NCBI RefSeq assembly: GCF_014207595.1
Contig: NZ_JACHGY010000001.1
Coordinates: forward strand, 868,001-932,000
Length of the DNA: 64,000 nucleotides
Source: Algisphaera agarilytica
GTDB taxonomy: Bacteria > Planctomycetota > Phycisphaerae > Phycisphaerales > Phycisphaeraceae
Direction of reading: 5' to 3'
Shown here: one piece after another, positions 26,488-34,898 of the stretch
Layout of the letters: every line of letters starts with the position of its first letter
Position numbering within the stretch: position 1 is the stretch's first letter
Notes under the pieces: generated by a model
Seen by the model: only the letters and a program-made list of their open reading frames with translations
What the model was told of the DNA's origin: nothing
The model's database searches: none
Position numbers and translations under genes: made by a program

Positions 26488-27837
26488 TCAAAACATGCCG
26501 CGAACGTTGGGCCCGCCGTCGGTCACGCCGGCGGGGACCACGGCAAACTCGTACTCGTCCCGCACGTCCGGCCAGCGCGGGATCTCGCCGCGGACCTTGA
26601 TCCGCCAGACGATCTTGTTGTGGTCCGAATCCAGCGAGTGCATCGCGTTGGCCGGGAATTCCATCTCGGCCTCGCCCTCGCGGGCCAGCGGGTCCCGCCG
26701 GTCCAACGCCTCGGCGTCGTAGAGCGTGTGCTCGAAGAACACGTGTTCATCGGTGATCGTGTCGGTGCCACGGGTGTAGCTCGCCCGCTCCAGGCCCTCC
26801 ACGGTCAGGGTCAGGCGATCGAAACGCTCGGCCCGGCCGTCGATGCTCCAGTCGACCCGCAACGGCGAGCCCAGCGGGATCACCCGCGGATCGAAACGCA
26901 TCCGCACCACGGGGTTGCTGAGCGACAGCACCATATACACCGCCGCGATCAGGCAGCCGATGCCCACCAGCACAAACGGGATCATGAACAGCAGCGGGCC
27001 CCAGTTCGCCGAGACCCCGTCCTCGAGCATCTTGATCAGCGCGATCGCGACGACGCCGTCCCAAATCACCATGAACAGCAGCACAAACAGCAGGCCGCCC
27101 CAGCGCGACTTGGTCGGGGTGACCGTGTCCTTGCCGCTTCGTATCTGTCCATCAACGGCGTCGCTTTCATCGGGGCGGGCAAAGGCGGGGAGCCATTCTT
27201 GCTCGCTGCGGGGCCCGACGCGGCTGGTGCCTGTGGCCTTCTGCGTGATGCTTTTGCCCCGCGAGCCGCCCCACAGCATCGCGATCATCCCGCCGCCACC
27301 GATCAGCACAAAGACCAACGGGATCAGCCCGAACCACAGGTTGTTGCTCCAGCCGCGGTGCAGGACCGCCACGTCCGGATTCTTGGGGTTGACGTAACAC
27401 GTCGTCTGCTTGCCGACGGGGTGGTCGTCGACGACGTCCCGCTTGCCGCGGTAGCCCGACGAACTCATGAACGAAAAGAAGTCGTAAGTGTCGCTGGTGT
27501 AGCGGCGGCCGTTGTACTCGTAGGCGAAGCTGATCTTGATCTTGTAGGTCGTCCCGTCGCTGTCGGAGTGCGACTCGAGATCGCTCGAGGTCACCGTCGC
27601 GGGTGCGCTGGGCCAGTCCTGGGCGTCGAGCAGCTTGATCGCGGGCCTGGCGAACATGAACCAGCCGAAGCCGGCCCCCACGAAGAAGAACAACGAAAAG
27701 AACAGCGCCCCGACCACCCGTCCGCTCTTGGATCCCTTGGCCCGCTTGGTCACGCCCGGGCTCTTGCGCTTGGCACGCTGCTTCTCCTGCATCCGTTCCC
27801 GCAGATCGCCGCTGCCCTTGCCGATACTGAATTTCAT
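26488..27837 (-). CDS. DUF3592-containing membrane protein
   Basis: A 449-aa protein. After a basic N-terminus (about 40 residues) comes TM1 (VVGALFFSLFFFVGAGFGWFMF). A DUF3592 extracytoplasmic domain follows, with SAPATVTSSDLESHSDSDGTTY and AYEYNGRRYTSD, then HPVGKQTTCYVNPKNPDVAVL. TM2 is FGLIPLVFVLIGGGGMIAML, and a second TM pair lies at about 270-320. The C-terminal about 120 residues form a beta-rich domain (RVDWSIDGRAERFDRLTLTV). The function of DUF3592 is unknown. Two small genes (a beta-sandwich protein and a P-loop ATPase) follow in the same direction after the heptamer repeat, so an operon is possible but the 200-nt gap argues for caution. Confidence 0.72.
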   Translation of the reverse strand: MKFSIGKGSGDLRERMQEKQRAKRKSPGVTKRAKGSKSGRVVGALFFSLFFFVGAGFGWFMFARPAIKLLDAQDWPSAPATVTSSDLESHSDSDGTTYKIKISFAYEYNGRRYTSDTYDFFSFMSSSGYRGKRDVVDDHPVGKQTTCYVNPKNPDVAVLHRGWSNNLWFGLIPLVFVLIGGGGMIAMLWGGSRGKSITQKATGTSRVGPRSEQEWLPAFARPDESDAVDGQIRSGKDTVTPTKSRWGGLLFVLLFMVIWDGVVAIALIKMLEDGVSANWGPLLFMIPFVLVGIGCLIAAVYMVLSLSNPVVRMRFDPRVIPLGSPLRVDWSIDGRAERFDRLTLTVEGLERASYTRGTDTITDEHVFFEHTLYDAEALDRRDPLAREGEAEMEFPANAMHSLDSDHNKIVWRIKVRGEIPRWPDVRDEYEFAVVPAGVTDGGPNVRGMF

Positions 27838-27989
27838 GGTCCAGCCCCTTGGTGATACTCCACCGTAAAGATATCACGCCAACCCCGCGCAATCCCGGGA
27901 AAGCCGGGCGCTGCATTCCCAGCGGTGGCACAACATGGAAATCGGCTGCGTCCCACCCTCGGCTTGATCCGTCCTAAAATAGCGGCACC

Positions 27990-28679
27990 ATGGCCATCCA
28001 AGACCTCCGTCAGAACTACACGCCCGAGCCGATCGATCCCGAAGACCTGAGTGCCGACCCGTTCGACCAGTTCACCGCCTGGTTCGACGACGCCCAGCAG
28101 GCGGGCATCCTCGAACCCAACGCGTTTACCCTCGCCACCGCCTCGGCCGACGGCACGCCTAACGCCCGCACCCTGCTGCTCAAAGGCATCGACGACGCCA
28201 AGCCGGCGGCTGCGGAGCCCGGCTCGGGGGGCGACAAAGCCCCGGATCGCGGCTTCGTCTTCTACACCAACTACGCCTCGGCCAAAGGCGAAGAACTCGC
28301 CGCCAACCCGCGCGCGTGCATGAACTTTTACTGGGACACCCTCTCGCGCTGCGTGCGTGTGCACGGCAGCGTCACCAAGGTCGATGCCGAGGAAACCGCG
28401 GCCTACTTCAAGACCCGGCCGCGCGAGTCGCAGCTCGGGGCGTGGTGTTCGGAGCAGTCCTCCGTGATCGACGGACGGGAAGACCTGATGCTCAAGTTCT
28501 TCCAGCTCACCGAAGAGTACCCCGACGAAACGCCCATCCCCGTCCCGCCGACCTGGGGCGGCTACCGTGTCGTGCCCACCTCGTTCGAGTTCTGGCAGGG
28601 CCAACCGTCTCGCCTCCACGATCGGCTGCGTTACCTCCCCGACGGCGGCGCGTGGAAGATCGAACGGCTGTCGCCCTGA
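27990..28679 (+). CDS. pdxH: Pyridoxamine 5'-phosphate oxidase
   Basis: An FMN enzyme that oxidises pyridoxine/pyridoxamine phosphate to pyridoxal 5'-phosphate, the cofactor of the aminotransferase at 54895. It has 229 aa. Family motifs are LATASADGTPNARTLLLKGID, GFVFYTNYASAKGEELAANP (FMN/substrate binding), RCVRVHGSVTKV, RPRESQLGAWCSEQSSVI and the C-terminal GGYRVVP..FEFWQGQPSRLHDR. A short insertion (AKPAAAEPGSGGDKAPD) extends the first loop. A TAAAAT hexamer lies 9 nt before the ATG; no Shine-Dalgarno is seen. Confidence 0.94.
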   Translation: MAIQDLRQNYTPEPIDPEDLSADPFDQFTAWFDDAQQAGILEPNAFTLATASADGTPNARTLLLKGIDDAKPAAAEPGSGGDKAPDRGFVFYTNYASAKGEELAANPRACMNFYWDTLSRCVRVHGSVTKVDAEETAAYFKTRPRESQLGAWCSEQSSVIDGREDLMLKFFQLTEEYPDETPIPVPPTWGGYRVVPTSFEFWQGQPSRLHDRLRYLPDGGAWKIERLSP

Positions 28680-28705
28680 TCCGGCTGATCTGAAAGGGAT
28701 TCCCC

Positions 28706-29080
28706 ATGACCCCCGAAGAATGCCTCCGCCAATACGAGACGGCGAGCCGCAACCACGACCTCGATGCGCTCCTGGAACTCATTCACGACGACGCGGTCTA
28801 CTGGTTCAGCAACGGCACGAGCCACGTCGGCAAGCCCGCGATCGCCAGGGCCATCCGCCACAACTTCGAGACGATCGAGGGCGAGGACTACCGCATCCTG
28901 GACCCGTGTTGGCTGATCGAAAACGACGGATGCGCGGTGTGCACCTACCGCTACGAATGGGCGGGGAAGATCAACGGCGAATCGATGTCGGGGGCCGGTC
29001 GCGGTACGTGCGTCATGCAACGGCGGGGCGAGTCGTGGATGGTGGTTCACGAACACCTGAGCCAGGGGCCTGCGTCGTAG
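28706..29080 (+). CDS. NTF2-like / SnoaL-type protein
   Basis: A 124-aa single-domain protein of the nuclear transport factor 2-like fold: ECLRQYETASRNHDLDALLELIHDDAVYWFSNG at the start, then GKPAIARAIRHNFETI, and closing strands RGTCVMQRRGESWMVVHEHLS. These proteins include ketosteroid isomerase-type enzymes and ligand-binding proteins; nothing here tells which. It starts 26 nt after pdxH with an AAAGGGA box, so it is probably cotranscribed with it. Confidence 0.72.
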   Translation: MTPEECLRQYETASRNHDLDALLELIHDDAVYWFSNGTSHVGKPAIARAIRHNFETIEGEDYRILDPCWLIENDGCAVCTYRYEWAGKINGESMSGAGRGTCVMQRRGESWMVVHEHLSQGPAS

Positions 29081-29101
29081 TATTCCCAATTTAATCCGAT
29101 A

Positions 29102-29178
29102 CGTTTAGCCGCGGATCGCAGATCCGCGCTCTGTATTTCATGACACCCACACGGCGATCTACGATCGCCCGCTAAACG
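29102..29178. repeat. Composite palindromic element with CGTTTAGC/GCTAAACG ends
   Basis: CGTTTAGC (29102-29109) and GCTAAACG (29171-29178) bound the element. Inside are two separate hairpins: CGCGGATC-GCA-GATCCGCG (29110-29128) and GGCGATC-TAC-GATCGCC (29153-29169). It lies between convergent genes. Same layout as 16464 and 25203, but different sequence. Confidence 0.75.
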
Positions 29179-29194
29179 TTTACCGCCGCATCAC

Positions 29195-30319
29195 TCATCG
29201 AGTGGTCACGCGGCCTCGCCACGTCGGACGTACCCCGCGGGACTCCTGCCACTGCGCCGCCCACTGCACGGCCAACAGGGCCAAGATGCCCAGCGGCCGG
29301 GTCATTGCCGCCAACACGCCCTGCCGAAACGCCAACGCAACCATCACACTGGACAACGCCGCACACCCCGCCGCGGTCCACGGCATCCAGCCCTGCGCCC
29401 CCGACGCCACCAGCCAAAACCACGGGACGATCTGAGCCCCCAAGAGCAGAATCGTCCACGGCAGGATCGCTTTGCGCGAGCCCATGCCCGAGGTGGCGTT
29501 CTTCGTGAAGCCCTTCCACGTCTCCCCGGTCGTGGTGTACATCCGGCATACCGCGGCATCGGTCGCGTCGAACAGATCGGTCATGTGGCCCGCTTTGCGG
29601 AACGTCCGCGGCAGGTCGACGCCGTCGTGCACCGAGCCGGAGATCGCCTCATGCCCGCCGCTGGCCAGGTACGCCTCGCGATCGGCCATGAACAACTGCC
29701 CGCAACCCGCGCCGAAGCCCGGCATCGTCGAGCGACGCATGCGGATCATCGGGAGGTAGCCCAGCAACACCCACAGGATCTGCGGGATGATCAGCAACTC
29801 AAGCCAGGTCCCGGTGATCTGCCGGGGCACGCCGCTGATGAGCTTGGCCCCCGACTTGTTCTCGCGCAGGTAACGCTCCATCCGCGGAACACTGCCCGGC
29901 TGCAAACGGACATCCGCATCGACCCACAACAGGGTGGGATACTTCGCACGCTGAGCCAGCACCCAGCAGGCGTGCTGCTTGCCGTTCCACCCCGTCGGCA
30001 ACGGCGGGGCCTGTTCAAGGCGGACTTGCGGGTTATCGTCCGCCAACGCACGCACCAGGTCGGGCGTGCCATCGGTCGAGTGGTCGTCGAGTACCACGAC
30101 CTCGGCCTCCAAACCTTCCGCAGCCGAGAGCGCGGACTTGATCGCGTCTTCGATCGTCTGTGCCTCGTCGCGTGCGGGGATCAACACGCTGACCGGATGG
30201 CATTGCGCCAACTCGCCCTCACGCAATTTCCGGGCGGGTTGGTAGAGCAAGAGGTTCATCGCAATCATCGCGGCCGGAAGCACCGCAAGCACGAGCATGG
30301 CCCAGGCGAGCACGGTCAT
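29195..30319 (-). CDS. Family 2 glycosyltransferase, CrtQ-like, carotenoid operon
   Basis: A 374-aa membrane GT2 enzyme. One N-terminal TM (VLAWAMLVLAVLPAAMIAM) precedes the catalytic domain: VSVLIPARDEAQTIEDAI, VVVLDDHSTDGTPDLV, LLWVDADVRLQPG (DxD metal site) and GFGAGCGQLFMADREAYLASGGH. Three TM helices follow at the C-terminus. The architecture matches the CrtQ-type enzymes that glucosylate carotenoid acids. The position at the end of an operon with two CrtI-family proteins, an aldehyde dehydrogenase and an acyltransferase supports this. Its start overlaps the acyltransferase stop (ATGA). The sugar donor is unknown. Confidence 0.8.
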   Translation of the reverse strand: MTVLAWAMLVLAVLPAAMIAMNLLLYQPARKLREGELAQCHPVSVLIPARDEAQTIEDAIKSALSAAEGLEAEVVVLDDHSTDGTPDLVRALADDNPQVRLEQAPPLPTGWNGKQHACWVLAQRAKYPTLLWVDADVRLQPGSVPRMERYLRENKSGAKLISGVPRQITGTWLELLIIPQILWVLLGYLPMIRMRRSTMPGFGAGCGQLFMADREAYLASGGHEAISGSVHDGVDLPRTFRKAGHMTDLFDATDAAVCRMYTTTGETWKGFTKNATSGMGSRKAILPWTILLLGAQIVPWFWLVASGAQGWMPWTAAGCAALSSVMVALAFRQGVLAAMTRPLGILALLAVQWAAQWQESRGVRPTWRGRVTTR

Positions 30320-31140
30320 GAAGCGTCCCCCCGGGAGCCGTGGGCCGCGTCGAATTGTTCACCCTTGAGTGCCGCCCGTGCTCTTCGCCACAGGTCATAC
30401 ACCCCGCCGACGCCGCGCTTGCCGTCGCCGAGCGTGGTGAACACCGAGAGGTCCCCCGCGAGGCTGGCCTCGGCGAGGTGGTCCATGGTTTGTTCGAGGC
30501 GGTTGGCCAAATGCGTGTTCCAGTCGGAGGCCGATCGTGAAGGGTCTCCCAGGACAATAGGCTCGCCGAACGCCAGCCGCATCTCCGGCTGCTTCTCTTC
30601 GCCGAAGACGTACTCGATCGCCAGCGGCACCGCTTCCGCCCCGATCGCGGGGTCGGCTTTGCGCGCCAGGTGCGCCACCCCGGGCCGGAGCGACACCGGG
30701 CGTTTGCGGGCGTCGGTGAAGTGTCCCTCGGCCGTCACCCATAGCGTCTGGTTCGGCGTCGACAACACCGCCCTTCCGATCTTCAGGAAACGCTCCGCCC
30801 CGGCCCGCGACTGCAGGTCGATCCCAAAGAAGCCCAGCTTCTCCATGAAGCGGTACTTCTCCAGGCCCACCGCGTCGATCGGGCCGTAGCCCGTGCGGTG
30901 TCGGAAGTAGCGGGCACACAACAGCATGATCGCCATCGGGTCCCACCAGGACGGGTGGTTGAGATAAACCAAAAGCGGCCGAGGATTCTCGGTGTCCGGC
31001 GGATCACCCAGCAGGCGAACCGCGCTGAAGTTTTTGTCGACGTAACGCGGGCCGTACCACGCGAGCATGCGCACCCACCTCGCCGAAACCTCGGGCAAGT
31101 CGGGATGCGTCGCGGGGGTGCCCGCCGGGTCGGCTGTCAT
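30316..31140 (-). CDS. 1-acyl-glycerol-3-phosphate-type acyltransferase, carotenoid operon
   Basis: A 274-aa PlsC-family acyltransferase. The catalytic HX4D motif is in LVYLNHPSWWDPMAI and the later FFGIDLQS / WVTAEGHFTD region corresponds to the (F)PEG-type motif, here EGHFTD. In C30 carotenoid pathways an acyltransferase (CrtO in staphyloxanthin synthesis) attaches a fatty acid to the glycosyl carotenoid; the operon position suggests the same role here, though lipid A or phospholipid acylation cannot be excluded. It follows the nitroreductase by 5 nt and overlaps the glycosyltransferase by 4 nt. Confidence 0.75.
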   Translation of the reverse strand: MTADPAGTPATHPDLPEVSARWVRMLAWYGPRYVDKNFSAVRLLGDPPDTENPRPLLVYLNHPSWWDPMAIMLLCARYFRHRTGYGPIDAVGLEKYRFMEKLGFFGIDLQSRAGAERFLKIGRAVLSTPNQTLWVTAEGHFTDARKRPVSLRPGVAHLARKADPAIGAEAVPLAIEYVFGEEKQPEMRLAFGEPIVLGDPSRSASDWNTHLANRLEQTMDHLAEASLAGDLSVFTTLGDGKRGVGGVYDLWRRARAALKGEQFDAAHGSRGDAS

Positions 31141-31145
31141 GGCAA

Positions 31146-31751
31146 TCAGGCGAAACGGTTCTCGATCAGGACTTCGGACAGCGGCAGTTGGCCGGGCTTG
31201 GGCCAGGGCTCTTTCACGCCCTTGCCGATCGCCACCATCGGTCCGAGCACGTGATCATCGGGCAGGTTGATCAGCTCGGCGACGGGGTCGAAGTCGAAGC
31301 CGATCATCGGGCAGGAGTCGTAGCCCATCCCCTTGGCCGCGAGCATCAGCGTCTGCATCGCCATGCCCATCGAGCGGTTCGCCTCGTCGCGTTGCAGGAA
31401 GTCACGGCCCTCGTGGAACGGGCCCATCCAGTTCACCAGCAGGTCGGCGACTTCCTTGGGCGCGTTGGCCCAGTAACGCTCGGGCGATTTCTCCCAAGCT
31501 TTCATGTCGGCGGTCATCACCACAAGGAGCGACGCGTCGGTCATTTGGGCCTGGTCGTTACCCACCGCGCGGATCTTCTTACGGATCTCGGGGTCGCGGA
31601 CCAGGACGAAGCGCCAGTGCTGGATGTTAAAGCTCGTGGGCGATTGGATCGCCAGCGTGAAGAGCTGCTCGATCTCCTCATCGCTCATGCGGTGATCGGG
31701 GTCGTAAGCTTTAACCGAACGGCGTTGATTGATCGCGTCGAAGACATCCAT
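31146..31751 (-). CDS. Nitroreductase-family flavoprotein in the carotenoid operon
   Basis: A 201-aa FMN-dependent NAD(P)H oxidoreductase: MDVFDAINQRRSVKAYDP (phosphate-binding Arg-Arg-Ser), QSPTSFNIQHWRFVLV, MGMAMQTLMLAAKGMGYDSCPMIGF and DHVLGPMVAIGKG. The start at 31751 (MDVFDAI) fits the family better than an ATG 33 nt upstream. Substrates of such proteins vary widely. Its place between a CrtI-family gene and an acyltransferase suggests either a role in pigment modification or redox/stress protection; no carotenoid step needing it is established. Confidence 0.82.
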   Translation of the reverse strand: MDVFDAINQRRSVKAYDPDHRMSDEEIEQLFTLAIQSPTSFNIQHWRFVLVRDPEIRKKIRAVGNDQAQMTDASLLVVMTADMKAWEKSPERYWANAPKEVADLLVNWMGPFHEGRDFLQRDEANRSMGMAMQTLMLAAKGMGYDSCPMIGFDFDPVAELINLPDDHVLGPMVAIGKGVKEPWPKPGQLPLSEVLIENRFA

Positions 31752-31784
31752 GGGAAAGTTTCCTGGGTGAAGTGGGAATACCAA

Positions 31785-33446
31785 TCAGACAGCGGCGGGC
31801 TCGGGCGAGACCGCGGGCTTGTCGCCGGGGGTGATCAGGCCGTCCTGATCCAGGCTGTCGGCGGCGATCCAACCCGACATCATGACCATCGGCATGCCCG
31901 GCCCGGGGTGGGCCGCGCCACCCGCGAGGTAGAGGCCCTCGACATCCATGCTGCGGTTGGCGGGCTTGAACGCGCCCAGCCACTTGCCGTGCGACGCCAG
32001 GCCGTAGATCGCGCCGTTGAGCACGTTGTAGCGATCGTGGATGTCTTGGGGCGTGAGCGCTCGCTCGAAGACGATGCGCTCTTCGAGGTCGGGCATGCCC
32101 GCGGTGCGTTTGAGTTTGTCGAGGATGGTCTGGCGGTAGGACTTGAACAGCTCGCCGTCCTTGGACCAGTCGTGGTGCGGCCGCATGTAGGGCGTGTGGA
32201 CCAGGACGTAGAGCGCTTCGCCGCCGGGCGGGGCGACGGCCCCGGGGGGCTCGGTCCGCGCGGTCGCGGCGAGGTAGGCAGTGGGGTCCGGGGCGGGCTC
32301 GCCTTTCTTGTAGATCGAGTCGAACTCTTCCTCGGGGTCACGGCTGAAGACGAAGTCGTGGTGGGCCAGGTGGTCGTAGGCCTTATTGAGCCCGAGGTAG
32401 AGCACCACGCCCGAGCAGGCGGGTTCGTAGCCCCGGCGTTTATCGAAGGCCTTGGCCACGTCGCCACCGACGAGTTCGCGGTGGGTGCGGACCGAGTCCA
32501 TGTTCGAGACGACCGCGCCGCAGGCGACGCGTTCGCCCGCTTCGGTCTCGACGCCGACCACCTTGCCGCGTTCGGTGACGATGCGTGACACGCCTTCACC
32601 GGGGCGAAGGTCGACGCCGAGCTCGCGGGCCAGCTTGGTGAGCGCCTCGGGCACCGCGCGGGTGCCGCCCATGGGGTACCACACGCCCTCGTTGACCTGC
32701 ATCGACGCGATACCGCAGAGGATGGCCGGGCTGCCGTAGGGGCTGCTGCCGACGTACTGCGTGAAGTGGTCGAGCATCTGCGACACGCGGTGGTCGGGGA
32801 TGTACTTGCGGATGGTGCTCGCGACGGATTTACCCATCCGCATCGAGAGCACGTCTTTGAGCGTGTTCAGGTTGAACGTGCCGCCGAAGCCGCCGTCCAT
32901 CATCATATCTTTGAGCCCGCCGATGGACTTCCAGAAGTAGAAGTCGTCGCTGATGCGGTGCAGGCGTTCGGTGTATTTGATGAGCTCGGCGTACTGCTCG
33001 CCGGAGACCGGGGCCCCGGCCTTGCCGTGGGCGGGCGTGCGGTCTTGGAACATCTCCAGCTCGCGTTGCATGTCTTCGACGCTCTGCCGAAGGTCCAGCA
33101 CGCCCCCGCCGCCCTGCGACTCGTCGAAGAAGCAGCGCCACTGCGGGTCGAGCCGAACCAGGTCGAGGTAGTCGTGCATATCCCGGCCGGCTTCTTTGAA
33201 GATGCGTTCGAGCACGCGCGGCACGGTCAGGATCGTCGGCCCCATGTCGAACTTAAACCGCTCGCCGGGCTCGCCGTCGGAGACGAGCTGCGCCGCTTTG
33301 CCGCCCAGCCAGGAGTTCTTGTCGAACAGCGTGACCCAGTGGCCGCGGGCCGCGAGGGTACACGCCGCCGCCAATCCACCGAGGCCGGCCCCCACCACCG
33401 CGACGTGGTTCGTTGCGCTTGTTCGATCCGGGTCGGGCATATCCAT
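31785..33446 (-). CDS. CrtI-family carotenoid desaturase/oxygenase (CrtP-like)
   Basis: A 553-aa FAD enzyme. The dinucleotide-binding fold is VAVVGAGLGGLAAACTLAARG, followed by the family's KFDMGPTILTVPRVLERIF. The C-terminal carotenoid-type motif is GLYLAGGAAHPGPGMPMVMMSG (split by short reading here). It is the second CrtI paralogue in the operon. By analogy with the C30 pathway, one paralogue desaturates squalene or dehydrosqualene (CrtN) and the other oxidises the terminal methyl to an aldehyde (CrtP). I assign CrtP to this one only because it follows the aldehyde dehydrogenase; the reverse is possible. It starts 4 nt after the dehydrogenase stop. Confidence 0.8.
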   Translation of the reverse strand: MDMPDPDRTSATNHVAVVGAGLGGLAAACTLAARGHWVTLFDKNSWLGGKAAQLVSDGEPGERFKFDMGPTILTVPRVLERIFKEAGRDMHDYLDLVRLDPQWRCFFDESQGGGGVLDLRQSVEDMQRELEMFQDRTPAHGKAGAPVSGEQYAELIKYTERLHRISDDFYFWKSIGGLKDMMMDGGFGGTFNLNTLKDVLSMRMGKSVASTIRKYIPDHRVSQMLDHFTQYVGSSPYGSPAILCGIASMQVNEGVWYPMGGTRAVPEALTKLARELGVDLRPGEGVSRIVTERGKVVGVETEAGERVACGAVVSNMDSVRTHRELVGGDVAKAFDKRRGYEPACSGVVLYLGLNKAYDHLAHHDFVFSRDPEEEFDSIYKKGEPAPDPTAYLAATARTEPPGAVAPPGGEALYVLVHTPYMRPHHDWSKDGELFKSYRQTILDKLKRTAGMPDLEERIVFERALTPQDIHDRYNVLNGAIYGLASHGKWLGAFKPANRSMDVEGLYLAGGAAHPGPGMPMVMMSGWIAADSLDQDGLITPGDKPAVSPEPAAV

Positions 33447-33450
33447 GTGT

Positions 33451-34884
33451 TTACTCCTGATCTTGGGCGGAGCTGTTCCGCCTCGATAATGTTAGCAAGC
33501 TACACCCCGCCTTGACCCGCGCCGCGACGCCTTTTGCGTGACTCATCCGCAATAACGCCCGCAGGATCGGCACGGTCGTCGCATCCGTCGGCCGGAGGTG
33601 CGGGTGCAGCTTCCACCGCCGGGCGGTGATCGCCTTGACCCGGGTCATTTCCAGCAACCCATCCGCCCCGCGTGTCGCACCGAAACCGCTCCGGCCACGC
33701 CCGGCAAACGGCAAACGAGGGTCGGCCGTGGGCACGATCACGTCGTTAACCACCACGCACCCCGCATCGATCCGCGTGGCGAAGTCGTACGCCTCGCGGT
33801 CGGGGCCGAACACCGACGCGCCCAAGCGGTACCCGCACCGGCTCGCTTCACGCAACGCTTCGTCACCGTCTGCCACCGGCACGACCGAGACCACCGGTGC
33901 AAACACATCGGTCTGCAGCAAACGGCACGTCGCATCTACGCCCGTCACCACCACCGGTTTCATGGTGTCGCCTAACGGTGTCGATTCGCCGTGGACCTCA
34001 CCGCCCTGCTCCCGCACTTCATCGAGCAACCCATTCACGAGGTCGCGCGTCCGCGGCGGGATCGGGGTTGCGGGTGTTTCGGCGAGTAGTTCCCGAAGAC
34101 GATCCACGAGACGGTCGTGCAAGCCTTGCTCGACAAACACCCGCCGCGGCGCGATACACGTCGCCGAGCCGTTGAGCGTTAAGCCGAACGCGATGCATTT
34201 CGCCGCGAGCTCGACGTCCGCCCCGGTCAACACCACGACCGCGTCGCAGCCCGACAGCTCCATCACACACGGGATGCTGTGCTCGGCGCACTTGGCTTGA
34301 ACAAGTTTGCCCGTGGTCTCCGAGCCGGTGAGAAACACCTTGTCCATCGCGGGGTAGAGCGCATCGAGTTCAGACGGGTCGGTACCCGTGACCGTTAGCG
34401 CCTCTTCGGGCAAACCCAACTCGTGGAGCGCTGCGGCGAGCTCCCGCATGATCTCAACACACCCGGGCCCCGGCGAAGGCTTGACCCACACCCGGTTGCC
34501 CGCCGCCAAGGCCTGCACCACTTGGACGCCAGGCAGAAACAACGGGAAGTTACCCGGCGCAATGATCAACACGTTGCCCATGGGCTCACGGTGAATCTCC
34601 GACGCCACGCCCCACAGCCACCTCGGCCGACCGCGTCCGCCGAGTTTTTGGGGGCGCAAGAGCTTCGTTGCGTTTTGTGCGATCCACCCGCACGCCTCGG
34701 CCAACGGCAGTACTTCCGCGGCGAGTGTCTCCGAGTCGTGGCTCCTCGTCGACAGCGCTCGCAGCGGCGCGATGAAGCGTTCGGATTGATCGGCCAGAAC
34801 GTGACGCAGTCCGCCGATGAGTTGGACCCGCTGCTTGAGTGGCAACGAGGACCAAGACGAGGTGGCGGATGAATCGTGCGTCAC
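33451..34884 (-). CDS. Aldehyde dehydrogenase of the carotenoid operon
   Basis: A 477-aa NAD(P)-dependent aldehyde dehydrogenase. Cofactor and catalytic motifs are VLIIAPGNFPLFLPG, VWVKPSPGPGC, VFLTGSETTGK, the general-base Glu in VMELSGCDAVVV and the nucleophile Cys in NGSATCIAPRRVF. The GTG at 34884 (MTHDSSATSSW...) is the first plausible start after the crtN stop, 14 nt away; the frame stays open upstream into crtN but without family similarity. In C30 pathways an aldehyde dehydrogenase turns the carotenoid aldehyde into the carboxylate that is then glycosylated. That fits the neighbours, but substrate specificity is inferred. Confidence 0.8.
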   Translation of the reverse strand: MTHDSSATSSWSSLPLKQRVQLIGGLRHVLADQSERFIAPLRALSTRSHDSETLAAEVLPLAEACGWIAQNATKLLRPQKLGGRGRPRWLWGVASEIHREPMGNVLIIAPGNFPLFLPGVQVVQALAAGNRVWVKPSPGPGCVEIMRELAAALHELGLPEEALTVTGTDPSELDALYPAMDKVFLTGSETTGKLVQAKCAEHSIPCVMELSGCDAVVVLTGADVELAAKCIAFGLTLNGSATCIAPRRVFVEQGLHDRLVDRLRELLAETPATPIPPRTRDLVNGLLDEVREQGGEVHGESTPLGDTMKPVVVTGVDATCRLLQTDVFAPVVSVVPVADGDEALREASRCGYRLGASVFGPDREAYDFATRIDAGCVVVNDVIVPTADPRLPFAGRGRSGFGATRGADGLLEMTRVKAITARRWKLHPHLRPTDATTVPILRALLRMSHAKGVAARVKAGCSLLTLSRRNSSAQDQE

Positions 34885-34898
34885 GAGGTGCGGAATCC

